A stretch of 64,000 bases of DNA from contig JAKSIU010000003.1 of NCBI GenBank assembly GCA_024398615.1, positions 61,838 through 125,837 on the forward strand, written 5' to 3'. This document shows, one piece after another, positions 55,370 to 63,611 of the stretch (position 1 is the first letter of the stretch; every line of letters starts with the position of its first letter). This stretch comes from Bacteroidaceae bacterium. Its GTDB lineage: Bacteria; Bacteroidota; Bacteroidia; Bacteroidales; Bacteroidaceae. A program made the translations under genes and the position numbers. Under the pieces are notes generated by a model. That model was not told the DNA's origin. It did no database searches and saw nothing but the letters and a program-made list of their open reading frames with translations.

Positions 55370-56251
55370 TTATACGAAATGCAGTTCCCCCGATTTCATT
55401 CTGAGGAAACGGTTAACCGAATGAAGTGCGCAAAGGCAGGTAATGAGAAGACCTGTAAGGGTGACCACTGCCATGGTGGGGATCATTATCTCCTTTCCCG
55501 AAAGCATGACCAGCCACGGCTCCTGCCTGATTGCGTATTTCATGCCGAACCAGATTGTCGCGCAAGTCAGAAGGGCCGATACTATGCCTATCAGCGCGTT
55601 CCTCCAGATGAACGGGCGTCTTATGAATGACCATTTGGCACCGACCAGCTTCATGGAATACAGGGTGAAGCGCTGTGAATATATAGTCAGTTTGATAGTG
55701 TTGTTGATGAGTGCCACCGACACCAGTGAGAGAATAAGAGCAAGAATGAACAGTACACCGGCTATCTTGCTTATGTTGCTGTTCACAATGTCCATGAGCT
55801 GTTTCTGCCAGGTCACTTCACTGACGTTTTCCATGGCGCCAATCTGCTTTGCTATCCATTCCAGACTGTCAGAGCAGGCGTAATCCGGCTGTAGCTTCAT
55901 CTCCAGAGAAGCGTAGAACGGATTGTAGCCCAGAAACATGCTGGGATCAGTGCCCATCTGGGCGCTCATGTCTTCAAGTGCCTGTTCCTTGGTAATATGT
56001 TTCAGTTCCAGACAGTATGGTTCTGTCTTGAGCGCCTGTTCCAGACTGAGGACCTGGGCATTCTGAACACCTTCGTTAAGGATTACCTCTACCGTCATCT
56101 CCTGTCTGAGACTGCTTGAAAGCTTTCCGGCAGACAGCAGCAGCATGCATACCAGGGCTATGAGCAACAGGACCAGCCAGGTGCTGATGCATGATGTTAT
56201 GAACAGCAGGTCAATGACCTTCTTCTTTTTCTTCTTCTCTTTTTCAGCCAT
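55370..56251 (-). CDS. ftsX: cell division permease FtsX
   Basis: A 293-residue FtsX homologue. The N-terminal TM (FITSCISTWLVLLLIALVCMLLLSA) precedes an extracellular domain about residues 60-165 and three more helices (GVLFILALILSLVSVALINNTIKLTIYS near residue 190). FtsX acts with the FtsE ATPase to activate periplasmic amidases at the septum; ftsE is not adjacent, as is common in Bacteroidetes. Confidence 0.9.
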   Translation of the reverse strand: MAEKEKKKKKKVIDLLFITSCISTWLVLLLIALVCMLLLSAGKLSSSLRQEMTVEVILNEGVQNAQVLSLEQALKTEPYCLELKHITKEQALEDMSAQMGTDPSMFLGYNPFYASLEMKLQPDYACSDSLEWIAKQIGAMENVSEVTWQKQLMDIVNSNISKIAGVLFILALILSLVSVALINNTIKLTIYSQRFTLYSMKLVGAKWSFIRRPFIWRNALIGIVSALLTCATIWFGMKYAIRQEPWLVMLSGKEIMIPTMAVVTLTGLLITCLCALHSVNRFLRMKSGELHFV

Positions 56252-56253
56252 GA

Positions 56254-57177
56254 TTATTTCTTGCGGAAAACGTAAACTATTGAACTGCTCTGCCCGCGGT
56301 GTCCAAGGGATCCTGCCCAGAAACGCAGGCCGCGCAGCATGCCTTTGAGTATGTAGAATCTGCTTCCGCGATTCTTTTCGGACAGTATGGAAATGTAGAA
56401 ACTGTCATAGGGAAGCATTTCGTGGTGCATCAGAATGAAACCGTGTCTGCCGGCCAGGTTTGCCAGAGACGACGGATTGAAATGCCACAGATGGCGGGGG
56501 ACATCATATCCCGCCCATTTGTCTCCATAAAAGGCAGCATCGGATGAATTCAGATTGGGACATGCCATAATCAGGACACCCTGAGGACGCAGCAGGCGGT
56601 AGAATCGGTCCAGCAGTTCCTTGGGGTGGTAGTTATGTTCGAATACATGCCACAGGGTAATGACATCGAACGACTGTTCTCCAAGTACATCCATTTCAGG
56701 AACGTCGAGCATGCGGTGATGGAACATTTCAAGGGAGAACTGGCGTTCCACATGATATTTTTCGATTGATGTCACATTCCATCCCCTGTTTTCCATGAAG
56801 TTGGAAAAGTAACCCGTCTTGGCTCCATAGTTGAGCAGGCTGCCTGTGTCACGGCAAGCCATGTCTTCAACCAGCCTGGCCTTACGATTCAGCATGACTC
56901 TGCGCACATGGTAGAACAGAACGTTGAGCAGACCGCTGGGATTGTCACTCTGTTTGAGTTTCAGACTGATCTTGTCGTAATTGCCTGTAAGTGATTCGTC
57001 GGGGGCTCCTGTCGTGTGGACCACCCCGCAATTGGGGCAACGAAGCAGAGTGAACTGCTCGTAACTGACCATGAAGTCAGTACACTTTGCATGTTCAGTC
57101 AGTCCTTTGCCGCCGCACAGCGGACAGGTGTAGTTGTTGTCAATAAGCATTCTCGTGCGTGCGCGTGCCTTATTCAA
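56254..57177 (-). CDS. class I SAM-dependent methyltransferase with N-terminal zinc-finger-like motif
   Basis: 307 residues (ATG 57150 is an equally good start). Near the N-terminus CPLCGG and LRCPNCGVV form a four-Cys zinc ribbon. The methyltransferase core has LLNYGAKTGYFSNFM (motif I), FDVITLWHVFEHNYHPKELLDRF and PQGVLIMACPN. It resembles the C-methyl or O-methyltransferases of sugar biosynthesis, but no substrate can be named. Followed by ftsX with a 2-base gap. Confidence 0.83.
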   Translation of the reverse strand: MNKARARTRMLIDNNYTCPLCGGKGLTEHAKCTDFMVSYEQFTLLRCPNCGVVHTTGAPDESLTGNYDKISLKLKQSDNPSGLLNVLFYHVRRVMLNRKARLVEDMACRDTGSLLNYGAKTGYFSNFMENRGWNVTSIEKYHVERQFSLEMFHHRMLDVPEMDVLGEQSFDVITLWHVFEHNYHPKELLDRFYRLLRPQGVLIMACPNLNSSDAAFYGDKWAGYDVPRHLWHFNPSSLANLAGRHGFILMHHEMLPYDSFYISILSEKNRGSRFYILKGMLRGLRFWAGSLGHRGQSSSIVYVFRKK

Positions 57178-57182
57178 GGCGG

Positions 57183-57214
57183 CAAAGATAATACCTCGGC
57201 ACCCCCCTTGTCAA
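57183..57214 (-). promoter_or_regulatory. promoter of the methyltransferase-ftsX-uppP series
   Basis: On the minus strand TTGA (57214-57211), 20 bases, TATCTTTG (57190-57183). The spacing is ideal and the -7 box is a full match, so the operon from 57177 downward can be transcribed independently of miaB. Confidence 0.6.
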
Positions 57215-57262
57215 GTGTTTTTGTTTTTTTTCACTTTTGAGTGTCGGGTAACACTCCGGAAC

Positions 57263-58627
57263 CTATTCCGTTTCAGTGCCGAAAAGGGTGGCGCTTGTGG
57301 CATCGGTGATGATTACATTGACAAAATCGCCGGGTTTGTGACTGCCCTTGTCAAAGACAACGGTGCGCAATTGCTCGGTCCGTCCGTACAGCTGCTGGCG
57401 GGAACGCTTGGAGTAACCCTCGGCCAGGACCTGATACGTTTTGCCGATGCATTCGCGGTTGCCCTGCAGCGACAGTTCGCTCTGCAGGGCTATCATTTCG
57501 TTCAGACGGCGTATCTTTTCCTCTTCCGGGATATTGTCCGGGTAGTGACGGCTTGCGAATGTTCCGGGCCGTTCCGAATATTTGAAATCGAACGATGCGT
57601 CAAAGCGGCACTCACGCATGAGCGACAGAGTCATCTCGTGATCTTCAAGGGTCTCGCTGTGGTATCCGCAGAACAGGTCTGTTGTCAGACCGCAGTCCGG
57701 AATGATACGGCGTATTGCCTCCACCCTTTCCAGATACCATTCGCGGGTGTATTTGCGGTTCATGAGCTGCAGGATGCGGTTGCTTCCGCTCTGCACAGGC
57801 AGGTGGATGTGGCGGCATACGTTGGGCTCCGATGCTATGACCTGAAGCGTCTCATCGCTCATGTCCTTCGGGTGCGATGTGGTGAATCGGACTCTCATGT
57901 CAGGTACGGCATGTGCCACCATTCTGAGAAGTTCGGGGAAATTGACCTTTTCATCGGCCTTTTCGGGATTGCTGTAAAGGTACGAGTTGACGTTCTGGCC
58001 AAGCAGGGTCACCTCCTTGAATCCCTTTGCCTGCAGGTCCAGACATTCCGCCAGAATGCTCTGCGGTTCACGGCTGCGCTCGCGGCCACGGGTGTAGGGT
58101 ACTATGCAGTAGTGGCAGAAATTGTTGCAGCCGCGCATTATGCTCACAAAGCCCGATATTCGGTTCCCGCAGACACGGCTCGGGATAATGTCCTTATAGG
58201 TCTGTGTCAGGGACAGTTCTGTGTCAATTGCCTTGTGTCCCAGTTCGGCCTGTGCCATAAGGTCCGGCAGTGACAGATATGAGTCAGGTCCGGCAACCAC
58301 ATCGGCATGGTGGTTCTCGGTCAGGTCCTCCTTGACACGCTGGGCCATGCAGCCCATCACACCTATTATGAGCTTTCCGCCGCGTTTTTTCTTCATTGCG
58401 GACAGAGCCTCCAGACGGTTCCATATCTTCTGTTCGGCGTTGTCGCGTATGGAGCAGGTGTTCAGGAATATGGCATCGGCCCTGTCAATATCGGTTGTGG
58501 TATCATAACCGGCCATCTTCATGACTGATGCAATGACTTCGCTGTCGGCCACATTCATCTGGCAGCCGTATGTTTCAATGAAAAGCCTCTTCAATGTTTG
58601 CTGTTCCTGAATGTTTTCGTTGGTCAT
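57263..58627 (-). CDS. miaB: tRNA-2-methylthio-N6-dimethylallyladenosine synthase
   Basis: A radical SAM methylthiotransferase adding a methylthio group to i6A37 of tRNAs. Counted from ATG 58627 it is 454 aa, the usual MiaB length. The UPF0004 domain has RLFIETYGCQMNVADSE and NTCSIRDNAEQK, the radical SAM cluster is C-x3-C-x2-C in GCNNFCHYC, followed by PYTRGRERS, and a C-terminal TRAM domain has VLAEGYSKRSRQQLYGRT. The frame continues upstream without a stop into the DUF2442 segment. A GGAGG 14 bases before this ATG is unusual in this genome and supports internal initiation. Confidence 0.95.
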   Translation of the reverse strand: MTNENIQEQQTLKRLFIETYGCQMNVADSEVIASVMKMAGYDTTTDIDRADAIFLNTCSIRDNAEQKIWNRLEALSAMKKKRGGKLIIGVMGCMAQRVKEDLTENHHADVVAGPDSYLSLPDLMAQAELGHKAIDTELSLTQTYKDIIPSRVCGNRISGFVSIMRGCNNFCHYCIVPYTRGRERSREPQSILAECLDLQAKGFKEVTLLGQNVNSYLYSNPEKADEKVNFPELLRMVAHAVPDMRVRFTTSHPKDMSDETLQVIASEPNVCRHIHLPVQSGSNRILQLMNRKYTREWYLERVEAIRRIIPDCGLTTDLFCGYHSETLEDHEMTLSLMRECRFDASFDFKYSERPGTFASRHYPDNIPEEEKIRRLNEMIALQSELSLQGNRECIGKTYQVLAEGYSKRSRQQLYGRTEQLRTVVFDKGSHKPGDFVNVIITDATSATLFGTETE

Positions 58628-59047
58628 TATGCTAATTGTTTCCTCCTTTAATTCTGCCAAATCGCGTCCTATTGCTCTGATTTCTTCAAGAATCTGATTT
58701 TCACGCTGCTTCGATGGCTTCTTTGTGCCGTTGATGTATTGGGCCATCAGACTTTGTCCAATGCCTAGACGTCGTGCTACGGCCGATGCGTTCAACTCCG
58801 GATGCATAAGGAAAATCCGTGAAATTCCCTGTGGCTCAGGATCGTCATAATCAAAGCTGTCAAATGAAATGTCTTCGTCAATGGCATACCAGTGAATGCC
58901 TTCGTCATCCATTTCATATTCCAGCCGCTGTTCTTGGGTCGCAGCATTGAGACGTTTGTACCAAAGCAATGACTGCCAGACGGTTCTGCCGTCATTGGTC
59001 AAACCATATATGCGGTCTTTCTCAAACCATATTTTCTTCAGTGTCAT
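58628..59047 (-). CDS. DUF2442-HTH protein, in frame with and running into miaB
   Basis: 140 residues from ATG 59047. The first 60 fit DUF2442 (MTLKKIWFEKDRIYGLTNDGRTV, then WQSLLWYKRLNAATQEQRLEYEM and GIHWYAIDEDISFDSF); the last 55 look like an XRE-type helix-turn-helix (LNASAVARRLGIGQSLMAQYINGTKKPS). DUF2442 proteins typically pair with DUF4160 in toxin-antitoxin-like modules, and that partner overlaps its start by 26 bases. There is no stop before miaB, so either a real fusion is made or translation restarts at ATG 58627. I mark the boundary at the first MiaB codon. Confidence 0.72.
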
Positions 59048-59306
59048 TATTGTCGGCTCCAACTGTATCACTTCCAAAATATTCATGCCATTTTGATATT
59101 GCCAGTTCTCTATTTTCTTCCAACACCATTTCAGCACATTTTATGTCTTTCTGTTTCATTCCGATATTGTTAACCAATGATATCCGGTCAGGCAGGATTT
59201 CAAATTTTGCTCTTCCATCGGCACTCTTGACATGGACATGCATAGGTTCGTGTTCACGGGAATAGAAATAGAATCTCAGTCCGAAAATTCGCAATATCTC
59301 TGGCAT
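59022..59306 (-). CDS. DUF4160 protein, partner of DUF2442
   Basis: 94 residues from ATG 59306. The earlier in-frame start at 59339 would overlap the -7 box, so the shorter form is favoured. MPEILRIFGLRFYFYSREHEPMHVHVKSADGRAKFEI is the DUF4160 signature, with the His-x-His pattern. DUF4160/DUF2442 pairs are proposed toxin-antitoxin-type modules; no toxicity is shown. It ends inside the DUF2442 gene. Confidence 0.8.
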   Translation of the reverse strand: MPEILRIFGLRFYFYSREHEPMHVHVKSADGRAKFEILPDRISLVNNIGMKQKDIKCAEMVLEENRELAISKWHEYFGSDTVGADNNDTEENMV

Positions 59307-59336
59307 GGTAAAAATGTGTTTCTTTTGGTTTTGTTG

Positions 59337-59362
59337 CAAATATAGGTAATATTTTTATTACC
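59337..59362 (-). promoter_or_regulatory. promoter and operator-like inverted repeat of the DUF4160/DUF2442 pair
   Basis: TATATTTG (-7 box, minus strand, 59344-59337) is followed directly upstream by GGTAAT-ATTTTT-ATTACC (59345-59362), a 6-bp inverted repeat placed between the -7 and -33 positions, where a repressor such as the HTH partner could block transcription. Confidence 0.45.
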
Positions 59363-59472
59363 CTGCTCCTGATACTCCAATATTTAAAAGTGAGGCACCG
59401 TTTTCATGAATAAATCTTTGGAGTCCGATAAGGATGGATGGCATCTTTTCATCGTTATTGTTTCAAATTGTT

Positions 59473-59480
59473 TAATTTTG
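59473..59480 (+). promoter_or_regulatory. -7 box of the CoA-transferase gene
   Basis: TAATTTTG, 47 bases before the ATG. The -33 element is poor. Confidence 0.4.
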
Positions 59481-59527
59481 CAGGGTAAAAAATATCTTAT
59501 GTAACACAAGAGCAAAAAAACAACGAT

Positions 59528-61009
59528 ATGAGTTTCAACAGAATTTCAGCTGCCCAGGCAGCACAGTATGTAAAGGACGGCTTCAATGTAGGTCTGAGCG
59601 GCTTTACGCCGGCAGGTACTCCCAAGGCCGTAACACATGAAATCGGACTTATGGCCCATGAACTCCATGAGCAGGGCAAACCTTTCCAGATCAGTCTTTT
59701 TACCGGTGCTTCGACCGGTGACAGTGCCGATGGTATCCTTTCACGTGAGCACGCTCTCAAGTTCCGTGCCCCATACACCACCAACAAGGATTTCCGCACA
59801 GCAGTCAATGCCGGCGAGATAGCTTATAACGATATCAACCTGAGCCAGATGGCACAGGAACTGCGCTACGGTTTCTACGGCAAGCTTGACCTGGGAATCA
59901 TTGAGGCTTTTGACGTAAGCGATGACGGAAAGATATGGGTTACCGCAGGTGTAGGTATTGCTCCTACCGTTGCCCGTCTGGCCGACAAGCTCATCATCGA
60001 GCTGAATGCAGCCCACGCAAGGTGCGCCAAGGGCCTGCATGACATATTCGAGCTTCAGGATCCCCCTTACCGCCGCGAGGTTCCGGTCTATCAGCCCAGC
60101 GACCATTGCGGAAAGGACTACATTCAGGTTGACCCCAAAAAGATCATCGGCATTGTCGATGTGAACATTCCTGACGAGGCACGCGGCTTTACCGCTCCTG
60201 ACGAGACCACCATGCAGATTGGTCACAATGTTGCCCAGTTCCTTATCAGCGACCTGAAGCGCGGCATCATCCCGTCAACCTTCCTGCCTCTGCAGAGTGG
60301 TGTGGGCAACGTTGCAAATGCAGTTCTGGGTGCCCTGGGCGAGGATCCGTCAGTTCCCGCATTCCAGATGTACACCGAGGTTATCCAGGATTCAGTCATC
60401 AACCTGATGCGCGAGGGCCACTGCAAGTTCGGTTCAAGCTCATCACTGAGCGTCAGCAACGAGACCCTGCAGGGCATATATGACGATATGGATTTCTTCA
60501 AGGACAAGCTGGTCCTGCGTCCTACCGAAATCTCCAATTCACCGGAAATCGCACGCCGTCTTGGCCTCATAGCCATGAACACAGCCCTCGAGGCCGATAT
60601 CTACGGCAACGTCAACTCAACCCACGTATGCGGCACCAAGATGATGAACGGTGTAGGTGGTTCTTGTGACTTTACCCGCAACGCGTTCATTTCAATCTTC
60701 TCATGTCCGTCAACAGCAAAGGGCGGCAAGATCAGCGCCATCGTTCCCATGTGTACACACGTTGACCACAACGAGCACAGTGTCAAGGTCCTGATTACCG
60801 AACAGGGTATTGCCGACCTGCGCGGCAAGTCACCGGCCCAGCGCGCCAAGTGTATCATCGAGAACTGCGTGCATCCTGACTACAAGCAGCTCATGTGGGA
60901 CTACCTGAAGATTGCCGAAAAGGGTCAGACCAGCCATGCACTGCAGAAGGCATTCGCCCTGCATCAGGCTCTGGCCGAGAAGGGTGACATGCACCTGGCC
61001 GAATTCTGA
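59528..61009 (+). CDS. acetyl-CoA hydrolase/transferase, succinate CoA-transferase type
   Basis: A 493-residue CoA-transferase of the Cat1/AarC group. It exchanges CoA between succinate and acetate or propionate, a step of succinate/propionate fermentation in Bacteroidales. It starts RISAAQAAQYVKDGFNVGLSGFTPAGTPKAVTHEIG, contains TPAGTPKA in the CoA-binding part and VCGTKMMNGVGGSCDFTRNAFISIF in the C-terminal half, and ends with ITEQGIADLRGKSPAQRA. Strong terminator 60 bases downstream. Confidence 0.92.
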   Translation: MSFNRISAAQAAQYVKDGFNVGLSGFTPAGTPKAVTHEIGLMAHELHEQGKPFQISLFTGASTGDSADGILSREHALKFRAPYTTNKDFRTAVNAGEIAYNDINLSQMAQELRYGFYGKLDLGIIEAFDVSDDGKIWVTAGVGIAPTVARLADKLIIELNAAHARCAKGLHDIFELQDPPYRREVPVYQPSDHCGKDYIQVDPKKIIGIVDVNIPDEARGFTAPDETTMQIGHNVAQFLISDLKRGIIPSTFLPLQSGVGNVANAVLGALGEDPSVPAFQMYTEVIQDSVINLMREGHCKFGSSSSLSVSNETLQGIYDDMDFFKDKLVLRPTEISNSPEIARRLGLIAMNTALEADIYGNVNSTHVCGTKMMNGVGGSCDFTRNAFISIFSCPSTAKGGKISAIVPMCTHVDHNEHSVKVLITEQGIADLRGKSPAQRAKCIIENCVHPDYKQLMWDYLKIAEKGQTSHALQKAFALHQALAEKGDMHLAEF

Positions 61010-61071
61010 TAAAATGTAGAGCGGACACCAAGTAGAGCGGACACTTATATGCCCGCTCTTATAAAAACGTA

Positions 61072-61110
61072 AGACGGGCTCCAGATTTCGCGAGAGCCCG
61101 TCTTTTTCTT
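61072..61110 (+). terminator. strong Rho-independent terminator of the CoA-transferase gene
   Basis: Ten-base-pair stem AGACGGGCTC/GAGCCCGTCT with a 12-base loop and then TTTTTCTT. A smaller AGAGCGG/CCGCTCT hairpin lies just before it (61034-61060), and GTAGAGCGGACAC is repeated twice between the stop codon and that hairpin. Confidence 0.9.
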
Positions 61111-61226
61111 CCGTTCCTTTCTTCCGTTCCTTCCGTCCTTCCCTTTCTTCCTTCCGTCCGTCTTTTTTCTTCCTTCCGTCCTTCCCTTTCTTCCGTCTCT
61201 TCCGTCCGTCCCTCTCCTCTTTTTTG
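61101..61226. repeat. low-complexity pyrimidine-rich tract
   Basis: About 126 bases of almost only C and T on the plus strand, with the sole purines being single G in repeated TTCCGT words; the 20-base word TTCCGTCCTTCCCTTTCTTC occurs twice. It begins at the terminator T run and ends at the first REP unit. Translated on the minus strand it gives only Lys/Arg/Gly runs. Confidence 0.85.
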
Positions 61227-61227
61227 A

Positions 61228-61528
61228 GACGATAGGGAAGGAATCGCGGATATGTGCCATTTCCCTCCCTATAGTAAGACGAAATATCGCAGTATGGCCC
61301 CTTCAATTGGGACGATAGGGAGAGAATCGCAGCGGTAACACCATTTTCCTCCCTATTATGGCTCGTTTGGTCGTCGTTCAGTCCCGCTACCCCTAATGAT
61401 AGGGAACAAATCATAGCGAAGGCCCTGTTTTCATCCCTATCGTTGTCCGTAATACCGTCATTTAGCCCATCAGTATGGGACGATAGGGAGAGAATCGCAG
61501 CGGGAACACCATTTTCATCCCTATCGTC
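61228..61528. repeat. REP-like palindromic repeats, left group (4 units)
   Basis: Four related units of about 50 bases at 61228-61275, 61311-61360, 61395-61444 and 61479-61528. The best (fourth) has perfect ends GACGATAGGGA and TCCCTATCGTC around a core reading GAATCGCAGCGGGAACACC. Units are separated by 34-35 bases of unlike sequence. All have the same orientation, opposite to the right-hand array. The 61529-61668 remainder has a stray CCCTATC half at 61601 and nothing else. Confidence 0.88.
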
Positions 61529-61668
61529 AGCGGGAGAAGAAAGAATTTGAGCGGAAAAGAAAGAATTTGTGAAAATCATTATACGGTTACTTATTGTTGT
61601 CCCTATCTTTATCGTGAAAAAGCAATCTGATATGAAAAGCATAATACCATTAAAAGCATAGTGCCATT

Positions 61669-62646
61669 ATGAATGATTTTTACCATGTTTGCATGACCGC
61701 TCATGGCGAAGTCCTTCTCAGAAGTGAGGACGATGCCCGTGACATTACGAATCTGATAGCGTTATCGGCCTTCAGATCGGGAACACAGATTCTTGTTGAT
61801 GCCATAATGTCCAATCACATGCATTTCATCGTTTTGTCCGAGAATCCGGCAAGATTTGTTTTATCAATGCGAATTTCCATTACAAAACACTTTAATGCCA
61901 GACATAGGAGAAAGGGAAGTCTCTTTGACAGGAAAGAATTCATCTCTCGACTGGAAGGTGCCAGACATATTACCATGGCTATCAATTATGTTCTGAAAAA
62001 TCCTGTACATCACGGCCAGACCAGCACACCTTATTCTTACAAATACAGTTCTGCCAATTATCTGTTTGCCGATGAACGCGGTGTTACAGCGCCACGTCTG
62101 ATTGCACGTCATACTGATGACATCCGTTTCATCGGATCCTATTTCCCAAAAAATGCCAAAGTTCCGGAAACTGTTGCAGTTGATGGGGACGGAATGGCTT
62201 CAAGACTCAGTTTTGAGGAAATCAGACTTGTCGAATCGTTCTATTTTACGCCTAATTCCTTTATTTACAATATGAATAGGAAAACGTCCGATGACTGGAT
62301 CAAAGAACAGGAACAGGATAACGTGAAACAAGTGCCAATTACTTTGGAACTGATTGAGAAAGGGGTGAAGACTGAAACACTGAAAGAGATGCTGAAAAAT
62401 GAAAACGGACTTAGATTCAGCCGTTCAGTCAAGTCCGATACGGAAGTATGTCAGCTTGTTGACAATGAACTGATCAGCAAATACAGAGCAATTTCAATCT
62501 ACTGCATTGACATAAAGCAGAGACTGCAGATTGCTTTGACATTGATTAAGGATTACCATATACCGATGGCTGTTGCCGCCAGATGTTCAATAGTGCAGCC
62601 TTCGGAATTGAAAAAGGCATTGGAAAACGCAATTGTCATAAAATGA
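61669..62646 (+). CDS. REP-associated tyrosine transposase (RAYT), Y1/HUH family, with extended C-terminus
   Basis: A 325-residue single-strand nuclease-transposase. The HUH motif is MSNHMHFIVL and the catalytic Tyr is in INYVLKNPVHHG (Y-x3-NP, the RAYT form); RRKGSLFDRKEFI is also typical. The first 190 residues match a normal Y1 domain, whereas 190-325 is an extra domain with no recognised fold (LIEKGVKTETLKEMLKN, DIKQRLQIALTLIKDYH). Palindromic units on both sides are the expected substrates. Its stop overlaps the next gene by 11 bases on the other strand. Confidence 0.88.
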   Translation: MNDFYHVCMTAHGEVLLRSEDDARDITNLIALSAFRSGTQILVDAIMSNHMHFIVLSENPARFVLSMRISITKHFNARHRRKGSLFDRKEFISRLEGARHITMAINYVLKNPVHHGQTSTPYSYKYSSANYLFADERGVTAPRLIARHTDDIRFIGSYFPKNAKVPETVAVDGDGMASRLSFEEIRLVESFYFTPNSFIYNMNRKTSDDWIKEQEQDNVKQVPITLELIEKGVKTETLKEMLKNENGLRFSRSVKSDTEVCQLVDNELISKYRAISIYCIDIKQRLQIALTLIKDYHIPMAVAARCSIVQPSELKKALENAIVIK

Positions 62647-62926
62647 TGGGGACTGCCGTAATGCGGTCCGGCCAGAACGGATAGTAAATCAGTTCGTGGG
62701 GGATGCCGTCTATGCCTTTCCATTCAATTCTGTTCAGACGGCTGAAGTCGGGAGCTCCGAAATCAAATGACCGGCCGAACAGAATGACGGCACCATTATT
62801 CTTGTCGAAGTCCCAAAGTCCGCCGCCATTACAATCTTCCTCTCCGAACTCAAGCAGGTTCCTATGAAGAGAGACCTGCCCGAACTTGAGTGTACCATCT
62901 GTTGTAATGACAAACTTTCTTGACAT
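62636..62926 (-). CDS. hypothetical protein (96 aa)
   Basis: A small protein with MSRKFVITTDGTLKFGQVSLHRNLLEFGEEDCNGGGLWDFDKNNGAVILFG and a later GIDGIPHELIYYPFWPD. No signal peptide or membrane helix, no recognised domain. It follows the nitroreductase gene by 6 bases on the same strand, and its 3' end overlaps the RAYT gene, so its coding potential is likely but unproven. Confidence 0.55.
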   Translation of the reverse strand: MSRKFVITTDGTLKFGQVSLHRNLLEFGEEDCNGGGLWDFDKNNGAVILFGRSFDFGAPDFSRLNRIEWKGIDGIPHELIYYPFWPDRITAVPIIL

Positions 62927-62932
62927 TTGGAA

Positions 62933-63559
62933 TCAATCGACGAACGAAATTACATCTTGCTTGCGTTCTTTTGCTGCAGGTGCTTCGTCGGGCCATCCGA
63001 CAGCAATGATGTACTGGAGTTCGTAGTCCGATGGAAATGCCAGGCGCTCGTAATAGTCTGTCTGACTTTTCAGAAAGCCGTTCGGTCCTGTCATTATGCA
63101 GGTTCCCAGCCCCATTGATTCAGCTGCAAGCATCATGTTCTGTCCCATCAGTCCGCAATCGATTGAATTCCTGCCGGCTACGACAATTATGACCGGAGCG
63201 TTCCGGAACGGATTCTTGAAGTTGGGATCACGTTCAAGTGTTCCCGGGTTCTGTTCCAGATATCTTGCTCCAATGCCATCCAGGAAATCCTTGCTGTCAA
63301 CAATTCTTACAGCCCACTGCTGCGCGTTCATTGCATTCGGGGCATTGATTCCGTACAGTGCAATCTGCTGGAGCAAGTCGCGGTCAACCGCTCTATCCTG
63401 ATACTTGCGTATTGAACGGCGGGCCATCATGACATCTGTCACACTGTTTTCACACTGGTTGGATTCACAGCACTCCTGTGTACCTGTACCTTTGCAAGAA
63501 AGGAGCATTGAGATGACAGCGATAATGCTGAGTGTTGTTTTGACTTTACCGGCTTTCAT
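62933..63559 (-). CDS. nitroreductase family protein, lipoprotein
   Basis: A 208-residue FMN-dependent nitroreductase-like enzyme. ATG 63559 starts MKAGKVKTTLSIIAVISMLLSC, a lipoprotein signal, so it is exported; this is unusual for the family, which is mostly cytoplasmic. The domain has MMARRSIRKYQDRAV, APNAMNAQQWAVRIV and GLMGQNMMLAAESMGLGTCIMT, the expected FMN-contact positions. The frame is open to 63610, but a promoter at 63581-63611 occupies that part. Upstream lies the REP tandem array. Confidence 0.82.
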   Translation of the reverse strand: MKAGKVKTTLSIIAVISMLLSCKGTGTQECCESNQCENSVTDVMMARRSIRKYQDRAVDRDLLQQIALYGINAPNAMNAQQWAVRIVDSKDFLDGIGARYLEQNPGTLERDPNFKNPFRNAPVIIVVAGRNSIDCGLMGQNMMLAAESMGLGTCIMTGPNGFLKSQTDYYERLAFPSDYELQYIIAVGWPDEAPAAKERKQDVISFVD

Positions 63560-63580
63560 AATTTCGAGATTTATTTTGGA

Positions 63581-63611
63581 CGAAAGTACTTCATTCTCAG
63601 TTCTTTTCAAA
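63581..63611 (-). promoter_or_regulatory. promoter of the nitroreductase gene
   Basis: On the minus strand TTTG (63611-63608), 19 bases, TACTTTCG (63588-63581). One mismatch in the -7 box. Located directly next to the first REP-like unit of the right group. Confidence 0.55.

Noticed and set aside
57239-57256. GAGTGT/ACACTC hairpin after miaB as a terminator
   Set aside because: No T run follows on the minus strand, and the T-rich stretch is on the wrong strand and side.
57134-58273. 379-aa plus-strand open frame
   Set aside because: Antisense shadow of miaB; no promoter and no recognisable domain.
60830-61642. 270-aa minus-strand open frame
   Set aside because: It runs through the C-terminus of the CoA-transferase, the terminator and the pyrimidine tract; the protein is mostly Lys/Arg/Gly/Glu repeats and REP-derived text.
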